Below are positions 16,905-25,639 of a stretch of DNA of 64,000 nt, piece by piece. Under the pieces are notes generated by a model. It was given only the letters and a program-made list of their open reading frames with translations. It did not search any database and had not been told where the DNA came from. Every line of letters begins with the position of its first letter. Position 1 is the stretch's first letter. This DNA is from an uncultured Clostridia bacterium (GTDB lineage Bacteria; Bacillota; Clostridia; UMGS1810). Position numbers and translations under genes: made by a program. The stretch spans positions 1 through 64,000 of the forward strand of contig CAKSTI010000016.1 in the NCBI GenBank assembly GCA_934500705.1, written 5' to 3'.

Positions 16905-17429
16905 AAGGGGTTGTAGCAAAACGATTTTTTGAATCGGGTTGACTACAGTCCTGTTTTTCTGCCTGAAAACAAGAAAAATTTGCAAAAATCCATATTTTTT
17001 GCACACCAAATAAGAGGTTGTACCTCATACAAAAAATTTATTCAGTTGTATTTTCTTTAAGCTGAAAGTTCACCGTGAAGTTGCGTTCCCGTTCGATTAT
17101 CCTGGATTTTATTGTGTGATTTATTAGCTGCATATATTACTACTTTGAGCATAGTTCGAGGAATGGTTGTACTTCCTCCTAAATAAAGTGCTGTAAGATC
17201 TACTTCGTCAATTACTTCATCAAGCAAATGAACACTATCGTTTTCGGAAATTGTTTTTTCTGCAAATTCTTCTGAAATCAGTAGTTGAATATTTCTCTTC
17301 ATTTTGGTATAATCACCTTATGGTGTTATTGTTTTTCACAATTCAATTATACAAAAAAATGAGGACCTTTGCAGTTTGCAATCGTCCTCATTTTTCTCTT
17401 TTGGGTCTTTTGTTTTGTTGCAACCCCTT
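16905..17429. mobile_element. Deleted IS1182-type insertion sequence
   Basis: Both ends are visible. Positions 16905-16922 (AAGGGGTTGTAGCAAAAC) and the reverse complement of 17412-17429 (AAGGGGTTGCAACAAAAC) match at 16 of 18 bases. Ends of the form GGGG-TTG-CAAAA are usual for IS1182-family elements. Between them is only an N-terminal transposase relic, so the roughly 0.5-kb element cannot move on its own. It lies between the tRNA-Leu fragment and tRNA-Thr. Confidence 0.7.
17057..17302 (-). pseudogene. IS1182-family transposase N-terminal relic
   Basis: An 81-residue open frame starts MKRNIQLLISEEF and continues with LLDEVIDEVDLTALY. This resembles the N-terminal domain of IS1182-family transposases, where a VRLLDEIIEEMD-like helix is followed by a PRTMLKIVVYA-like segment (here IPRTMLKVVIYAANK). 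After that the sequence diverges and stops, and the DDE catalytic domain is gone. The ORF lies inside the inverted ends of the deleted element. It is very unlikely to be functional. Confidence 0.65.
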
Positions 17430-17430
17430 C

Positions 17431-17506
<76 letters not shown>

Positions 17507-17587
17507 ATCACAACAGAAGCTATTATAGCACATTTTTTTCGGTTTGTCTATACCTAATTTTAAAAAAATTTAAAAATTTTTCATTTT

Positions 17588-18151
17588 TTAACTGTTTTCG
17601 GTACTTTCGTTGTGTTTTATAGACGATATATCCTCGGTGAGCACTTTTAGAATGTTTGCACTGACCGCTATCTGAATGGCAAGGTCGTTCATTCTGTCCG
17701 GATTGCTGTCCGCCGCTTCAAGGATTGGATTTGTAACTATGCTCACTTTGTCATTGATGTACGCAAACGCCTTGCGCTGATTTACCGCAAACAACTCAAA
17801 CATCGAGCGCACCTCGTCCTCGCTGTCAAGCAGGGGGATTATGATTTGAATTGTGGGAATGCTCAGGGCGTATTTTAACGTGCTTATCATTATGAGGTAG
17901 GCAATGTGTATGCGTGAGTACTTCTTTTTGTACGGAGCGGGCATAGCTTTGAGCTTTACATAGTTGTTTATCATAGGAGGAGTTATTGCCGCCGAGGCAA
18001 AGCTCTTTAAATACTGGCTCATAAGGGCGATTACCTGGTCCATATAAAGGTCAATGGTGGGAAGGTCGTCCCATTTGGGAATGGCGTATTCTTTGAGAAC
18101 CGACTCCCATTTGCGCATATGCGTTTCAAACTCATCTTTTATATAGCTCAT
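17588..18151 (-). CDS. DUF1836 domain protein
   Basis: A 187-residue cytoplasmic protein. LPTIDLYMDQVIALMSQYL, then ITPPMINNYVKLKAMPAP and KKKYSRIHIAYLIMI, are the signatures of the DUF1836 family, which resembles a helix-turn-helix DNA-binding fold. It overlaps the end of the ECF transporter gene by 20 bases, so it is coupled to it and to the antiporter upstream. It may sense or regulate transport, but the family has no settled role. A clear AAAGGA ribosome site supports the start. Confidence 0.8.
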   Translation of the reverse strand: MSYIKDEFETHMRKWESVLKEYAIPKWDDLPTIDLYMDQVIALMSQYLKSFASAAITPPMINNYVKLKAMPAPYKKKYSRIHIAYLIMISTLKYALSIPTIQIIIPLLDSEDEVRSMFELFAVNQRKAFAYINDKVSIVTNPILEAADSNPDRMNDLAIQIAVSANILKVLTEDISSIKHNESTENS

Positions 18152-18656
18152 CTAAATATCCTTTCAGTCCGTTTACTCTTGCAAGGGCGAGGACAAGTAT
18201 GGATGAAATTACAACTCCGCCTGCCGCTTGAATTAAATTGCCCGTAACTCCGCCGAGTGCTCCGGCAAATCCGTAGAGAATACTTTCATACAAATAATAT
18301 CCTAAAACCATTACGATTTCAGCCGCAACGGAGGCAATAATCGGTCTTGCACCGCCCTTGGTACCAAAACGGTAGATTGATGCTCCGACAAGAGCAACAA
18401 GACCCTTTATAACAAATGTTGCCGGAATGTAGAGGGCGTATCCGAGAATTGCGTCGGAGAGGGCAGAGCCTATTGCCGCAGCGGCAACGCCGTAGACAGG
18501 ACCTAACATATAACCGGCAAGCAGAACCATACAGTCGCCCAGGTTTATGTAGCCGTTGGTTGCCGGAATGGGAATGTGAATGACAAGCGTTGCCACGCAG
18601 GTGAGAGCCGCAAACATAGCTCCGATTATCAGTTTCCTCAGTTTGTTGTCTTTCAT
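18132..18656 (-). CDS. ECF transporter S component
   Basis: A small integral membrane protein of 174 residues with about five or six helices. IPIPATNGYINLGDCMVLLAG, then GPVYGVAAAAIGSALSDAILGY and PATFVIKGLVAL, are typical of substrate-binding (S) components of energy-coupling factor vitamin transporters. The vitamin cannot be named; the BioY signature is absent. The shared EcfA/EcfT module must be elsewhere. The start is the ATG behind AAGGAG; a GTG three codons earlier overlaps that site. It sits 15 bases after the antiporter. Confidence 0.8.
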   Translation of the reverse strand: MKDNKLRKLIIGAMFAALTCVATLVIHIPIPATNGYINLGDCMVLLAGYMLGPVYGVAAAAIGSALSDAILGYALYIPATFVIKGLVALVGASIYRFGTKGGARPIIASVAAEIVMVLGYYLYESILYGFAGALGGVTGNLIQAAGGVVISSILVLALARVNGLKGYLDELYKR

Positions 18657-18671
18657 TTGAAACACTCCTTT

Positions 18672-19877
18672 TTAATTTTCGCTTTTGTATAATAACTTCA
18701 ATACAATCGGCGTCATAATAGACGAAAAGATTATAAGAAGAATTACCGGGGTGAAGTACACGGGGTCAAGAAGTCCCACAGACAGTCCTTTTTGCGATAC
18801 AATCAGTGCAACCTCGCCTCTTGTCATCATACCGACACCGACGGTGAGGGCGTCTTTGCTTGAAAATTTAAACATCTTTGCCGCAAGTGAACAGCCGATG
18901 ATTTTAGAAATCAGCGCAACCGCCACAAAGCAGAGCGAAAACAGCATTATCGAGCCCGTTACGCCTGATATGTCCGTCTTTATTCCGATACTTGCAAAGA
19001 ATATCGGTCCGAAAAGCATATACGAGTTAATGTTCATTTTGCGCTCTATGTAGTCTGCGTCGTGAATGTTGCAAAGAATTACACCGGCAACAAATGCGCC
19101 CGTGATGTCGGCAACGCCGAAGTATTTCTCCGCCGCATATGACATAAACATACACAGTGCAAGTCCCATTATCGGTATGCGCTGAGTGTGCTTGTACCTC
19201 TTGTCCAGCTTTTTGAATATCTTGTATACAAAGTACCCTGCACCTATCGAAACCACAAAGAACAGTATGCTTTTAAGTATAACCGCCGCCGCACTCGTGT
19301 CGGATTTTCCGCTGCCGACGCCGATTACTATTGTAAGCACAACAATGCCGATAACATCATCAATAATTGCGGCACTGACTATCGTTGTGCCTATGGTGGT
19401 TTTGAGTTTTCCAAGCTCCGAGAGAGCCTTTACGGTGATGCTCACACTCGTTGCCGTAAGGATTACGCCTATGAAAACCGCCTTGTAAAATGCCGGTGTG
19501 CCAAACGGCGCAAAGCCGTAAAATGCCATAAACAGCACCGTTCCGAGAACAAGCGGAACGGCCACGCCCATACAGGCTATGACAAAAGCCGTTGGGCCTG
19601 TCTTTACAAGCTCCTTTAAGTCAGTTCCGAGTCCGGCGCTGAACATCAGGAGTATTACTCCGATTTCTGCCATCTGGCTCAAAAAGTTGCTCGGTGCAAC
19701 GAGGTGCATACCCGGTTTTATAAGCCCTAGCAAAAGCGTTGCCACCGGGCCTATGAGAAGACCGGCTATTATCTCGCCCACAACCTGTGGTACATTGCAT
19801 TTGCGTGCGAGTATTCCGCACAGTTTTGCGGCGATAAGAATTATCGCCAAATCTCTGAAAATTAAATAATTCTGCAT
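18672..19877 (-). CDS. CPA2-type cation:proton antiporter
   Basis: A 401-residue membrane protein with about 12 hydrophobic segments, of the KefB/NhaS3-like CPA2 family. The N-terminal VPQVVGEIIAGLLIGP and the ion-binding AAIIDDVIGI (paired Asp) are diagnostic, and GIKTDI and MMTRGEVALIV also fit. It would exchange Na+ or K+ for protons. No C-terminal TrkA-N domain is present, unlike KefB. It leads the operon antiporter - ECF S component - DUF1836. The start codon lies near the edge of a 150-base intergenic region shared with hprK. Confidence 0.88.
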   Translation of the reverse strand: MQNYLIFRDLAIILIAAKLCGILARKCNVPQVVGEIIAGLLIGPVATLLLGLIKPGMHLVAPSNFLSQMAEIGVILLMFSAGLGTDLKELVKTGPTAFVIACMGVAVPLVLGTVLFMAFYGFAPFGTPAFYKAVFIGVILTATSVSITVKALSELGKLKTTIGTTIVSAAIIDDVIGIVVLTIVIGVGSGKSDTSAAAVILKSILFFVVSIGAGYFVYKIFKKLDKRYKHTQRIPIMGLALCMFMSYAAEKYFGVADITGAFVAGVILCNIHDADYIERKMNINSYMLFGPIFFASIGIKTDISGVTGSIMLFSLCFVAVALISKIIGCSLAAKMFKFSSKDALTVGVGMMTRGEVALIVSQKGLSVGLLDPVYFTPVILLIIFSSIMTPIVLKLLYKSEN

Positions 19878-19971
19878 ACATATCCCTCTGTTTTTTGTAG
19901 TTTTAATCAGTATAACACTTTAAATGACAAATTACAATACGTAACTTAGACAAAACTTTCCGTTTTATGTG

Positions 19972-20000
19972 TTGATTTATTTGCAAACCTATGTTAAAAT
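19972..20000 (+). promoter_or_regulatory. Promoter of the hprK operon
   Basis: TTGATT and TAAAAT are spaced by 17 bases, 28 bases before the hprK start. The gene order downstream suggests it may drive the whole hprK to dnaE series. Confidence 0.6.
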
Positions 20001-20028
20001 AATTGTATAAATGTGAGGTGAACTGTCA

Positions 20029-20967
20029 ATGGACGAACATAAATTCAATGTCAAATTAAAAAAGATAATCGAGGAATTTAATTTGGAGGTTGTTTATAAA
20101 CCGACAAATCTGGACACGGTGCGTGTCTGCAATAACGAGGTAAACCGCCCCAGCTTGCAGCTTGCAGGATTTTTCGATTATTTTGATAACACACGTATTC
20201 AGGTAATAGGTATGGTAGAAATATCATATCTTGATAAGATGACGCACGAGCAAAGAGTAAGTGCAGTGGAAAAACTCTTTGAAAAGCACATACCCGTTGT
20301 TATAGTCACAAGGAATATGGAAATACCGGACGAAATGTGCGAGTTTGCGGAAAAGTACAATACTGCACTTGTCAGGACTCCGCTTGCAACGTCTAGGTTT
20401 GTGAGCGCTCTTATAGCCTTTTTGAATTTGGAGCTTGCCCCCAGAATGACCACACACGGCGTTCTGGTTGAGGTTTACGGCGAGGGAATACTCCTCCTCG
20501 GTGACAGCGGAGTGGGAAAGAGCGAAACGGCAATAGAGCTTGTCAAGCGTGGACACCGTCTTGTGGCGGACGATGCGGTTGAGATAAAGCGTGTGTCGGA
20601 TAAATCGCTCCTCGGCAGTGCGCCGGACATAATCAGGCACTTTATCGAACTTCGTGGCATAGGAATTGTAGATGTCAAGATGATTTTCGGTATGGGCGCC
20701 GTTAAGAACACGGAAAAGATAGATATGGTAATCAATCTTGAAGTGTGGAAAGAGAAAAAGCAGTACGACCGCCTCGGTCTTAACACCGAGTACACAGAAC
20801 TTCTCGGAATAGAAGTGCCGTCGATTACCATACCGGTAAAACCCGGCAGAAATCTTGCGGTTGTAGTGGAAGTTGCCGCAATGAACCACAGGCAGAAAAA
20901 GATGGGTTACAATGCCGCAGAGGCACTGAATAACAGACTTATAAATGAAATGGAAACAAAAGAATAG
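20029..20967 (+). CDS. hprK: HPr kinase/phosphorylase
   Basis: HprK phosphorylates and dephosphorylates HPr at its regulatory serine, the central switch of carbon catabolite control in Firmicutes. The 312-residue protein has an N-terminal DRTGG-like domain and a kinase domain with Walker A GDSGVGKS (about 158-165), DDAVEI, and the family signature around LLGIEVPSITIPVKPGR and AMNHRQKKMG. It is preceded by GAGGTGAAC and followed by a ROK kinase after 11 bases. HPr itself is not in the window. Confidence 0.95.
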   Translation: MDEHKFNVKLKKIIEEFNLEVVYKPTNLDTVRVCNNEVNRPSLQLAGFFDYFDNTRIQVIGMVEISYLDKMTHEQRVSAVEKLFEKHIPVVIVTRNMEIPDEMCEFAEKYNTALVRTPLATSRFVSALIAFLNLELAPRMTTHGVLVEVYGEGILLLGDSGVGKSETAIELVKRGHRLVADDAVEIKRVSDKSLLGSAPDIIRHFIELRGIGIVDVKMIFGMGAVKNTEKIDMVINLEVWKEKKQYDRLGLNTEYTELLGIEVPSITIPVKPGRNLAVVVEVAAMNHRQKKMGYNAAEALNNRLINEMETKE

Positions 20968-20978
20968 GAGAGAACATT

Positions 20979-21926
20979 ATGTATTACGTAGGAGTTGACA
21001 TAGGCGGAACAGGCATTAAGGTAGGAATTGTTACCGACGGCGGAGAAATAATCGCAAAAGGCGCAATATCCACGAGCGTTAAAGATGGCTATGAGGTAAT
21101 AGTCAAAGAGATGGCAAAACTGATTGAGGACACCGTGTCCGACGCAAAAATCACACCGGACGATGTTGCGTCAATAGGCATCGGCTGCCCCGGCAGTATT
21201 GACGACAGAAAGGGCGAGGTTATATACAGTAATAACCTTGAATTTAAAAACGTACCGCTGTGTGCGGAGCTTAAAAAGTATATCGATAAGCCGATATATA
21301 TTAACAATGACGCCAACTGTGCGGCATTGGGTGAGTTTTTTGCACTCGGCGACGACACCGTAGAGGACTTTGTTGCCATAACTCTCGGCACGGGAGTAGG
21401 CGGCGGAGTTATAATAAACAAAAAGTTGTATACCGGCTTTAACAGCGTTGCCGGCGAACTTGGACATATGGTAATAAAGGTTGACGGCGAACAGTGCACC
21501 TGCGGCAGAAAGGGCTGCTGGGAAGCGTACGCCTCCGCAACCGCACTCATAAGAGAGGCAGAAAAGGCGGCAATGAAAAATCTCGGCTCACTCCTTACAA
21601 AGAGAATTGCCGAAAACGGCGGCAAATGCAACGGCAAAATGGTCTGGGACGCAAAGGACGAGGGCGACGAAACAGCGCAGTCCGTAATAGATACGTATGT
21701 AAAATACGTTGCCGAGGGAATAATAAACCTGGTTAATATATTCCAGCCGAGCGTTGTGGCAATAGGCGGCGGCGCAAGCAAGCAGGGCGACAATCTGCTT
21801 TTGCCCGTAAAGAAATATATGGAGGGCAAAACCTACGGCGGAAGTCTTGTAAAATCAGCCGAAATAGTTACGGCAAAGCTCGGAAACGACGCCGGTATTA
21901 TCGGTGCGGCATTTTTGGGCAAATAA
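20979..21926 (+). CDS. ROK family glucokinase
   Basis: A 315-residue sugar kinase. The N-terminal VDIGGTGIKVGIV is the phosphate-binding loop, VAITLGTGVGGG the second ATP motif, and CTCGRKGCWEAYAS the ROK zinc-binding and signature region. It probably makes glucose-6-phosphate from ATP and glucose; other hexoses are possible. It sits between hprK and murB, tying it to carbon control. Ribosome site AGGAG precedes the ATG. Confidence 0.88.
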   Translation: MYYVGVDIGGTGIKVGIVTDGGEIIAKGAISTSVKDGYEVIVKEMAKLIEDTVSDAKITPDDVASIGIGCPGSIDDRKGEVIYSNNLEFKNVPLCAELKKYIDKPIYINNDANCAALGEFFALGDDTVEDFVAITLGTGVGGGVIINKKLYTGFNSVAGELGHMVIKVDGEQCTCGRKGCWEAYASATALIREAEKAAMKNLGSLLTKRIAENGGKCNGKMVWDAKDEGDETAQSVIDTYVKYVAEGIINLVNIFQPSVVAIGGGASKQGDNLLLPVKKYMEGKTYGGSLVKSAEIVTAKLGNDAGIIGAAFLGK

Positions 21927-21957
21927 ATGACGGGAGTGACCTTATATAAACAGGAGT

Positions 21958-22845
21958 TTGTTTAAAAACATTCTGCCGGACGATTGCGTCAGGGCAGATG
22001 AACCTATGAAGAACCACGTCAGCTTTAAAACCGGCGGCAATGCGGCGCTTTTTGTCACACCGCAGAGCGAAAAACAGCTCATAGACGTTATAAATACATT
22101 AAACAGCAGCCGCGAGCAGTACTTTGTAATGGGAAACGGCTCAAATCTCCTTGTGTCGGACAGCGGTTTTGACGGCGTTGTTGTATGCATCGGCAAGGGT
22201 ATGGCAGACGTTTCGGCAGACGGGGAGCGCATTTGTGCAATGGCAGGTGCGTCACTTTCCAAAATCGCCTCGGTTGCACTCAAAAACAACCTCACAGGCT
22301 TTGAGTTTGCCTCCGGAATACCGGGCACGCTCGGCGGTGCGGTTATGATGAACGCCGGCGCATACGGCGGCGAGATGAAGGACGTTGTAGTAAGCACACG
22401 CTATCTTGCGCCGAGCGGAGAGATAAAGGAGTTTACGGCCGATGAACACGGCTTCGGCTACCGAAAGAGCAACTTTAAAGACGGCGATGTTATTTTGTCA
22501 TCAGTGATTGAGCTTAAACACGGAAACGGAGAGGACATTCGCTCTCTTATGAACGAGCTTAATTCACGCCGCCGTGAAAAACAGCCGCTCGAATACCCCA
22601 GCGCAGGAAGCACCTTCAAGCGCCCGGAGGGGTACTTTGCCGGAAAGCTCATAGACGACGCAGGTCTGCGTGGTTTCAGGCTCGGAGGGGCAATGGTGTC
22701 CCAAAAGCACTGCGGATTTGTAATCAATTACGACAACGCTGCAAGCGGTGATATATATAATCTGATGGAGTATGTAAAAAACGAAGTATTTAAGAAGTTT
22801 TCGGTCGTTTTGGAGCCGGAAGTCAGACTTCTCGGAAAATTTTAA
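21958..22845 (+). CDS. murB: UDP-N-acetylenolpyruvoylglucosamine reductase
   Basis: MurB reduces UDP-GlcNAc-enolpyruvate to UDP-MurNAc in peptidoglycan synthesis. The 295-residue type IIb flavoprotein shows HVSFKTGGNAALF, GNGSNLLVSD, GIPGTLGGAVMMNAGAYGGEM, YRKSNF and the C-terminal PSAGSTFKRP with the catalytic Ser region. The start is uncertain: the TTG used here lies only one base behind AGGAG; an in-frame ATA with a better-placed GGGAG is an unusual alternative. A second TTG or ATG further in would cut conserved residues. Confidence 0.93.
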   Translation: MFKNILPDDCVRADEPMKNHVSFKTGGNAALFVTPQSEKQLIDVINTLNSSREQYFVMGNGSNLLVSDSGFDGVVVCIGKGMADVSADGERICAMAGASLSKIASVALKNNLTGFEFASGIPGTLGGAVMMNAGAYGGEMKDVVVSTRYLAPSGEIKEFTADEHGFGYRKSNFKDGDVILSSVIELKHGNGEDIRSLMNELNSRRREKQPLEYPSAGSTFKRPEGYFAGKLIDDAGLRGFRLGGAMVSQKHCGFVINYDNAASGDIYNLMEYVKNEVFKKFSVVLEPEVRLLGKF

Positions 22846-22862
22846 GAAGGTAAGTGAGATAA

Positions 22863-23723
22863 ATGGAGTTTGCTGTAATAACCGGAATGTCGGGTGCCGG
22901 TAAAAGCCAGACAATCAAATATATGGAGGATATGGGCTTTTACTGCGTGGACAATATGCCCCCCAAGCTGTTTGTAAAGTTTGCGGAAATCTGCGCCTCG
23001 TCCGACAGCACGATTACCAAAGTGGCATTTGCCATAGATACAAGGGGCGGAGTTCTGTTTTCGGAGCTTATGGAGTGCATAGAGGACTTTGAGCGCACTG
23101 TCGGCAAGTGCGACATTGTGTTTCTCGACGCCGACACCGACTGCCTTGTTAAACGTTACAAGGAAACAAGGCGAATGCACCCGCTCGCAAAAAACGGCAA
23201 TCTCATTGAGGGCATAGAGCGTGAGAGGGAGATGCTCAGCGAGGTAAAGAGCCGTGCAACGCTGATTATAGACACCACCGACTTAAAGCTCAAACAACTG
23301 CGTGATAAACTGCGTGAGTTTTTTTTAAACGAGGTTGAGGCGGAAACAATGCAGGTGACCGTTATGTCGTTCGGCTTTAAGTACGGTATTCCCATTGACG
23401 CCGACCTGGTGTTTGACGTGCGCTTTCTGCCGAACCCCTTCTATGTGCCGGAGCTTAAGGAAAAGACAGGTCTTGATAGGGAAGTGAGCGACTATGTTAA
23501 AAATTCGCCCGTGACGGAGGAGTTTTTAAAGAAGTTTCTCGATATTATGGACTTTCTCGTTCCTCATTACCTCGAAGAGGGCAAGTCCAACCTCGTTGTC
23601 GCCGTCGGCTGTACGGGCGGCAAGCACCGCAGCGTCACCGTGGCAAACGAGCTGTATTCGTTTTTGGTTTCCAAAGGCGTCAATGCCTATATAAATCACA
23701 GAGATATTAATAAGGGCAGATAA
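22863..23723 (+). CDS. rapZ: RNase adapter / nucleotide-binding protein RapZ
   Basis: A 286-residue P-loop protein of the RapZ/YvcJ family. It has the N-terminal ITGMSGAGKSQ Walker A, the DNMPP segment and the C-terminal GCTGGKHRSVTVANEL sugar-phosphate-binding region. In Gram-negatives RapZ controls GlmS through small RNAs. The Firmicute homologue YvcJ is linked to competence and to cell-wall precursor control. It lies in the conserved rapZ - yvcK - whiA block, one base from yvcK. Confidence 0.93.
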   Translation: MEFAVITGMSGAGKSQTIKYMEDMGFYCVDNMPPKLFVKFAEICASSDSTITKVAFAIDTRGGVLFSELMECIEDFERTVGKCDIVFLDADTDCLVKRYKETRRMHPLAKNGNLIEGIEREREMLSEVKSRATLIIDTTDLKLKQLRDKLREFFLNEVEAETMQVTVMSFGFKYGIPIDADLVFDVRFLPNPFYVPELKEKTGLDREVSDYVKNSPVTEEFLKKFLDIMDFLVPHYLEEGKSNLVVAVGCTGGKHRSVTVANELYSFLVSKGVNAYINHRDINKGR

Positions 23724-23724
23724 T

Positions 23725-24696
23725 ATGAAAAACATATCCGATTTAAAGATTGTTGTAATCGGCGGCGGAACGGGTCTTTCCACGCTTTTGCGTGGACTTA
23801 AACTGTTCACGTCCAACATAAACGCCATTGTCACCGTTGCCGACGACGGCGGAAGTTCGGGAGTGCTCAGAGAGGATTTGAACATTCCCGCCCCCGGCGA
23901 CATTCGCAACTGCATTGTCGCCCTTGCAAATACCGAGGATATATTAAAAAAGCTGTTTCGTTACCGCTTTCCCACAGGTGTTTTTGAGGGGCACAGCTTC
24001 GGCAACCTCTTTCTTGCGGCAATGACGGAGATTACGGGGGACTTTGAGAGCGCAATAGAGCATATGAGCTCGGTTCTTGCGGTAAAGGGGCACGTGCTCC
24101 CCGTAACTAAGGAAAACGTGCACCTTAAAGCGATTTTGGAGGACGGCTCCGAGGTTTTCGGCGAGTCCAACATTCCAAAGGCGGCATTGGAGCACAAATG
24201 CCGTATTAAGAGAATATCCGGCGAGCCGGAGCACGTCTGCGCATTTGAACGGTGCATAGACGTCATAGAGGACGCAGATATTGTGGTTTTGGGTCCCGGA
24301 AGTTTGTATACAAGCATAATTCCAAACCTTTTGGCGGACGGAATAACGGACGCACTTTTGCGCACAAAGGCAAAAAAGGTGTACGTCTGCAACGTGATGA
24401 CCCAGCCGGGGGAAACGGACGGTTTTACCGCCTTTGACCACGTAAACGCAATAATCGCCCATTCCGACAGGCGTGTTGTAGACGCCTGCATAGCAAACAC
24501 GGGAGTTGTGGGCGATATGATAATGATAAGGTATTTAAGCCAAGGTGCGACGCTCATTGATGCCGATGCCGAAAAATTCAGGCAGTCGGGCATAGAGCTT
24601 ATAGCCGATAACCTTGTATACATAGACGAAAACAACAAAGTGCGCCACGACTATATCCGCCTTGCGCAGATAATTGTCAGACTGGCGCTGAGCTGA
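23725..24696 (+). CDS. yvcK: GlmR/YvcK gluconeogenesis factor
   Basis: A CofD-like protein of 323 residues. The N-terminal VVIGGGTGLSTLLRGLK and VADDGGSSGVLR nucleotide-sugar-binding motifs are clear, as are GPGSLYTSIIPNLL and NVMTQPGETDG. In Bacillus, YvcK/GlmR binds UDP-GlcNAc and steers carbon into cell-wall precursors, and is needed on gluconeogenic carbon sources. Its neighbours rapZ and whiA are the standard partners. The ATG lies two bases from the rapZ stop. Confidence 0.93.
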   Translation: MKNISDLKIVVIGGGTGLSTLLRGLKLFTSNINAIVTVADDGGSSGVLREDLNIPAPGDIRNCIVALANTEDILKKLFRYRFPTGVFEGHSFGNLFLAAMTEITGDFESAIEHMSSVLAVKGHVLPVTKENVHLKAILEDGSEVFGESNIPKAALEHKCRIKRISGEPEHVCAFERCIDVIEDADIVVLGPGSLYTSIIPNLLADGITDALLRTKAKKVYVCNVMTQPGETDGFTAFDHVNAIIAHSDRRVVDACIANTGVVGDMIMIRYLSQGATLIDADAEKFRQSGIELIADNLVYIDENNKVRHDYIRLAQIIVRLALS

Positions 24697-24709
24697 CGGA
24701 GAACAAAAA

Positions 24710-25639
24710 ATGTCATTTTCTTCTGATACAAAAAACGAACTTGTTAAAATCAAAGACCACAGCGCCGCCGTGTGCCTTGCAGAACTTATGGGGGCGGTTG
24801 CCTTCGGCGGAAAAATCCGCCGTGAGGGGGGAACTATGGTTCTCAGAACCGTAACGGAAAACCCCAAAGTGGCAAGGCGCATATATCAGCTTATGCGTGA
24901 CGCCGTGGGAATAACTTCAAAAATAGTAATAAAAAAGACAAGCGGTACAACCGCCTATTATCAGGTGTGCGCCGAAAACGAGGACGCAATAACTCTTATG
25001 ATAAGCCTCGGCTTTATTACAAAGCCGTCGGATATGAATTATTTTTCGTCATTTTCGGTAAACACCGCCTACCTTGACAAGCCGGTCAAAAAAAAGGCTT
25101 TTCTGCGTGGCGCTTTTCTCTCCTGCGGCTCTGTTATGAACCCGGAGAAAAAGTATCATATGGAGTTTGCCACACCGACATACGGCTTGCATAACGACTT
25201 GTTTTCCGTGATGACATCTCTTTCGCTCAAACCAAAAGTCGTTGTGCGCAAGGGCACAATGGTTGTGTACTTTAAGAGCAGTGAGGACATTGCCGACATA
25301 TTGACTTTGATGGGCGCATACAACATCTTAATGCGTTTTCATAACGTTAAAATAATCAAGGAAATAAGGAACGATGCCAACCGAACCGCAAACTGCGAGA
25401 TGGCAAACCTGCGCAAAATGGTTGACGCATCGGTCGTTCAGGTGCAGGCGATAGAAAAGCTCATAAGGCTCAATAGGTTTAACACCCTGCCCGAAAACTT
25501 AAAGGAGGTTGCACGCCTTCGCCTGGAATACCGTGAGCACACGTTAAAGGAGCTTGGCGAAATGCTCACGCCCCCTCTCGGCAAGTCGGGGGTAAACCAC
25601 AGACTCAGAAAAATCCAGGAGATAGCGGATAAATACTGA
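24710..25639 (+). CDS. whiA: WhiA sporulation/division regulator
   Basis: A 309-residue protein with an N-terminal LAGLIDADG-like fold (residues about 1-190, with ELMGAVAFGGKI and LRGAFLSCGS) and a C-terminal helix-turn-helix (LGEMLTPPLGKSGVNHRLRKI). WhiA is a DNA-binding protein that affects cell division and nucleoid organisation in Firmicutes. It overlaps dnaE (TGATG). The order yvcK - whiA is near universal in Gram-positives, which makes the call firm. Confidence 0.94.
   Translation: MSFSSDTKNELVKIKDHSAAVCLAELMGAVAFGGKIRREGGTMVLRTVTENPKVARRIYQLMRDAVGITSKIVIKKTSGTTAYYQVCAENEDAITLMISLGFITKPSDMNYFSSFSVNTAYLDKPVKKKAFLRGAFLSCGSVMNPEKKYHMEFATPTYGLHNDLFSVMTSLSLKPKVVVRKGTMVVYFKSSEDIADILTLMGAYNILMRFHNVKIIKEIRNDANRTANCEMANLRKMVDASVVQVQAIEKLIRLNRFNTLPENLKEVARLRLEYREHTLKELGEMLTPPLGKSGVNHRLRKIQEIADKY

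Noticed and set aside
18132..18656. BioY biotin transporter, which would fit acetyl-CoA carboxylase biology
   Set aside because: The conserved segments are those of general ECF S components; the BioY signature is not seen.
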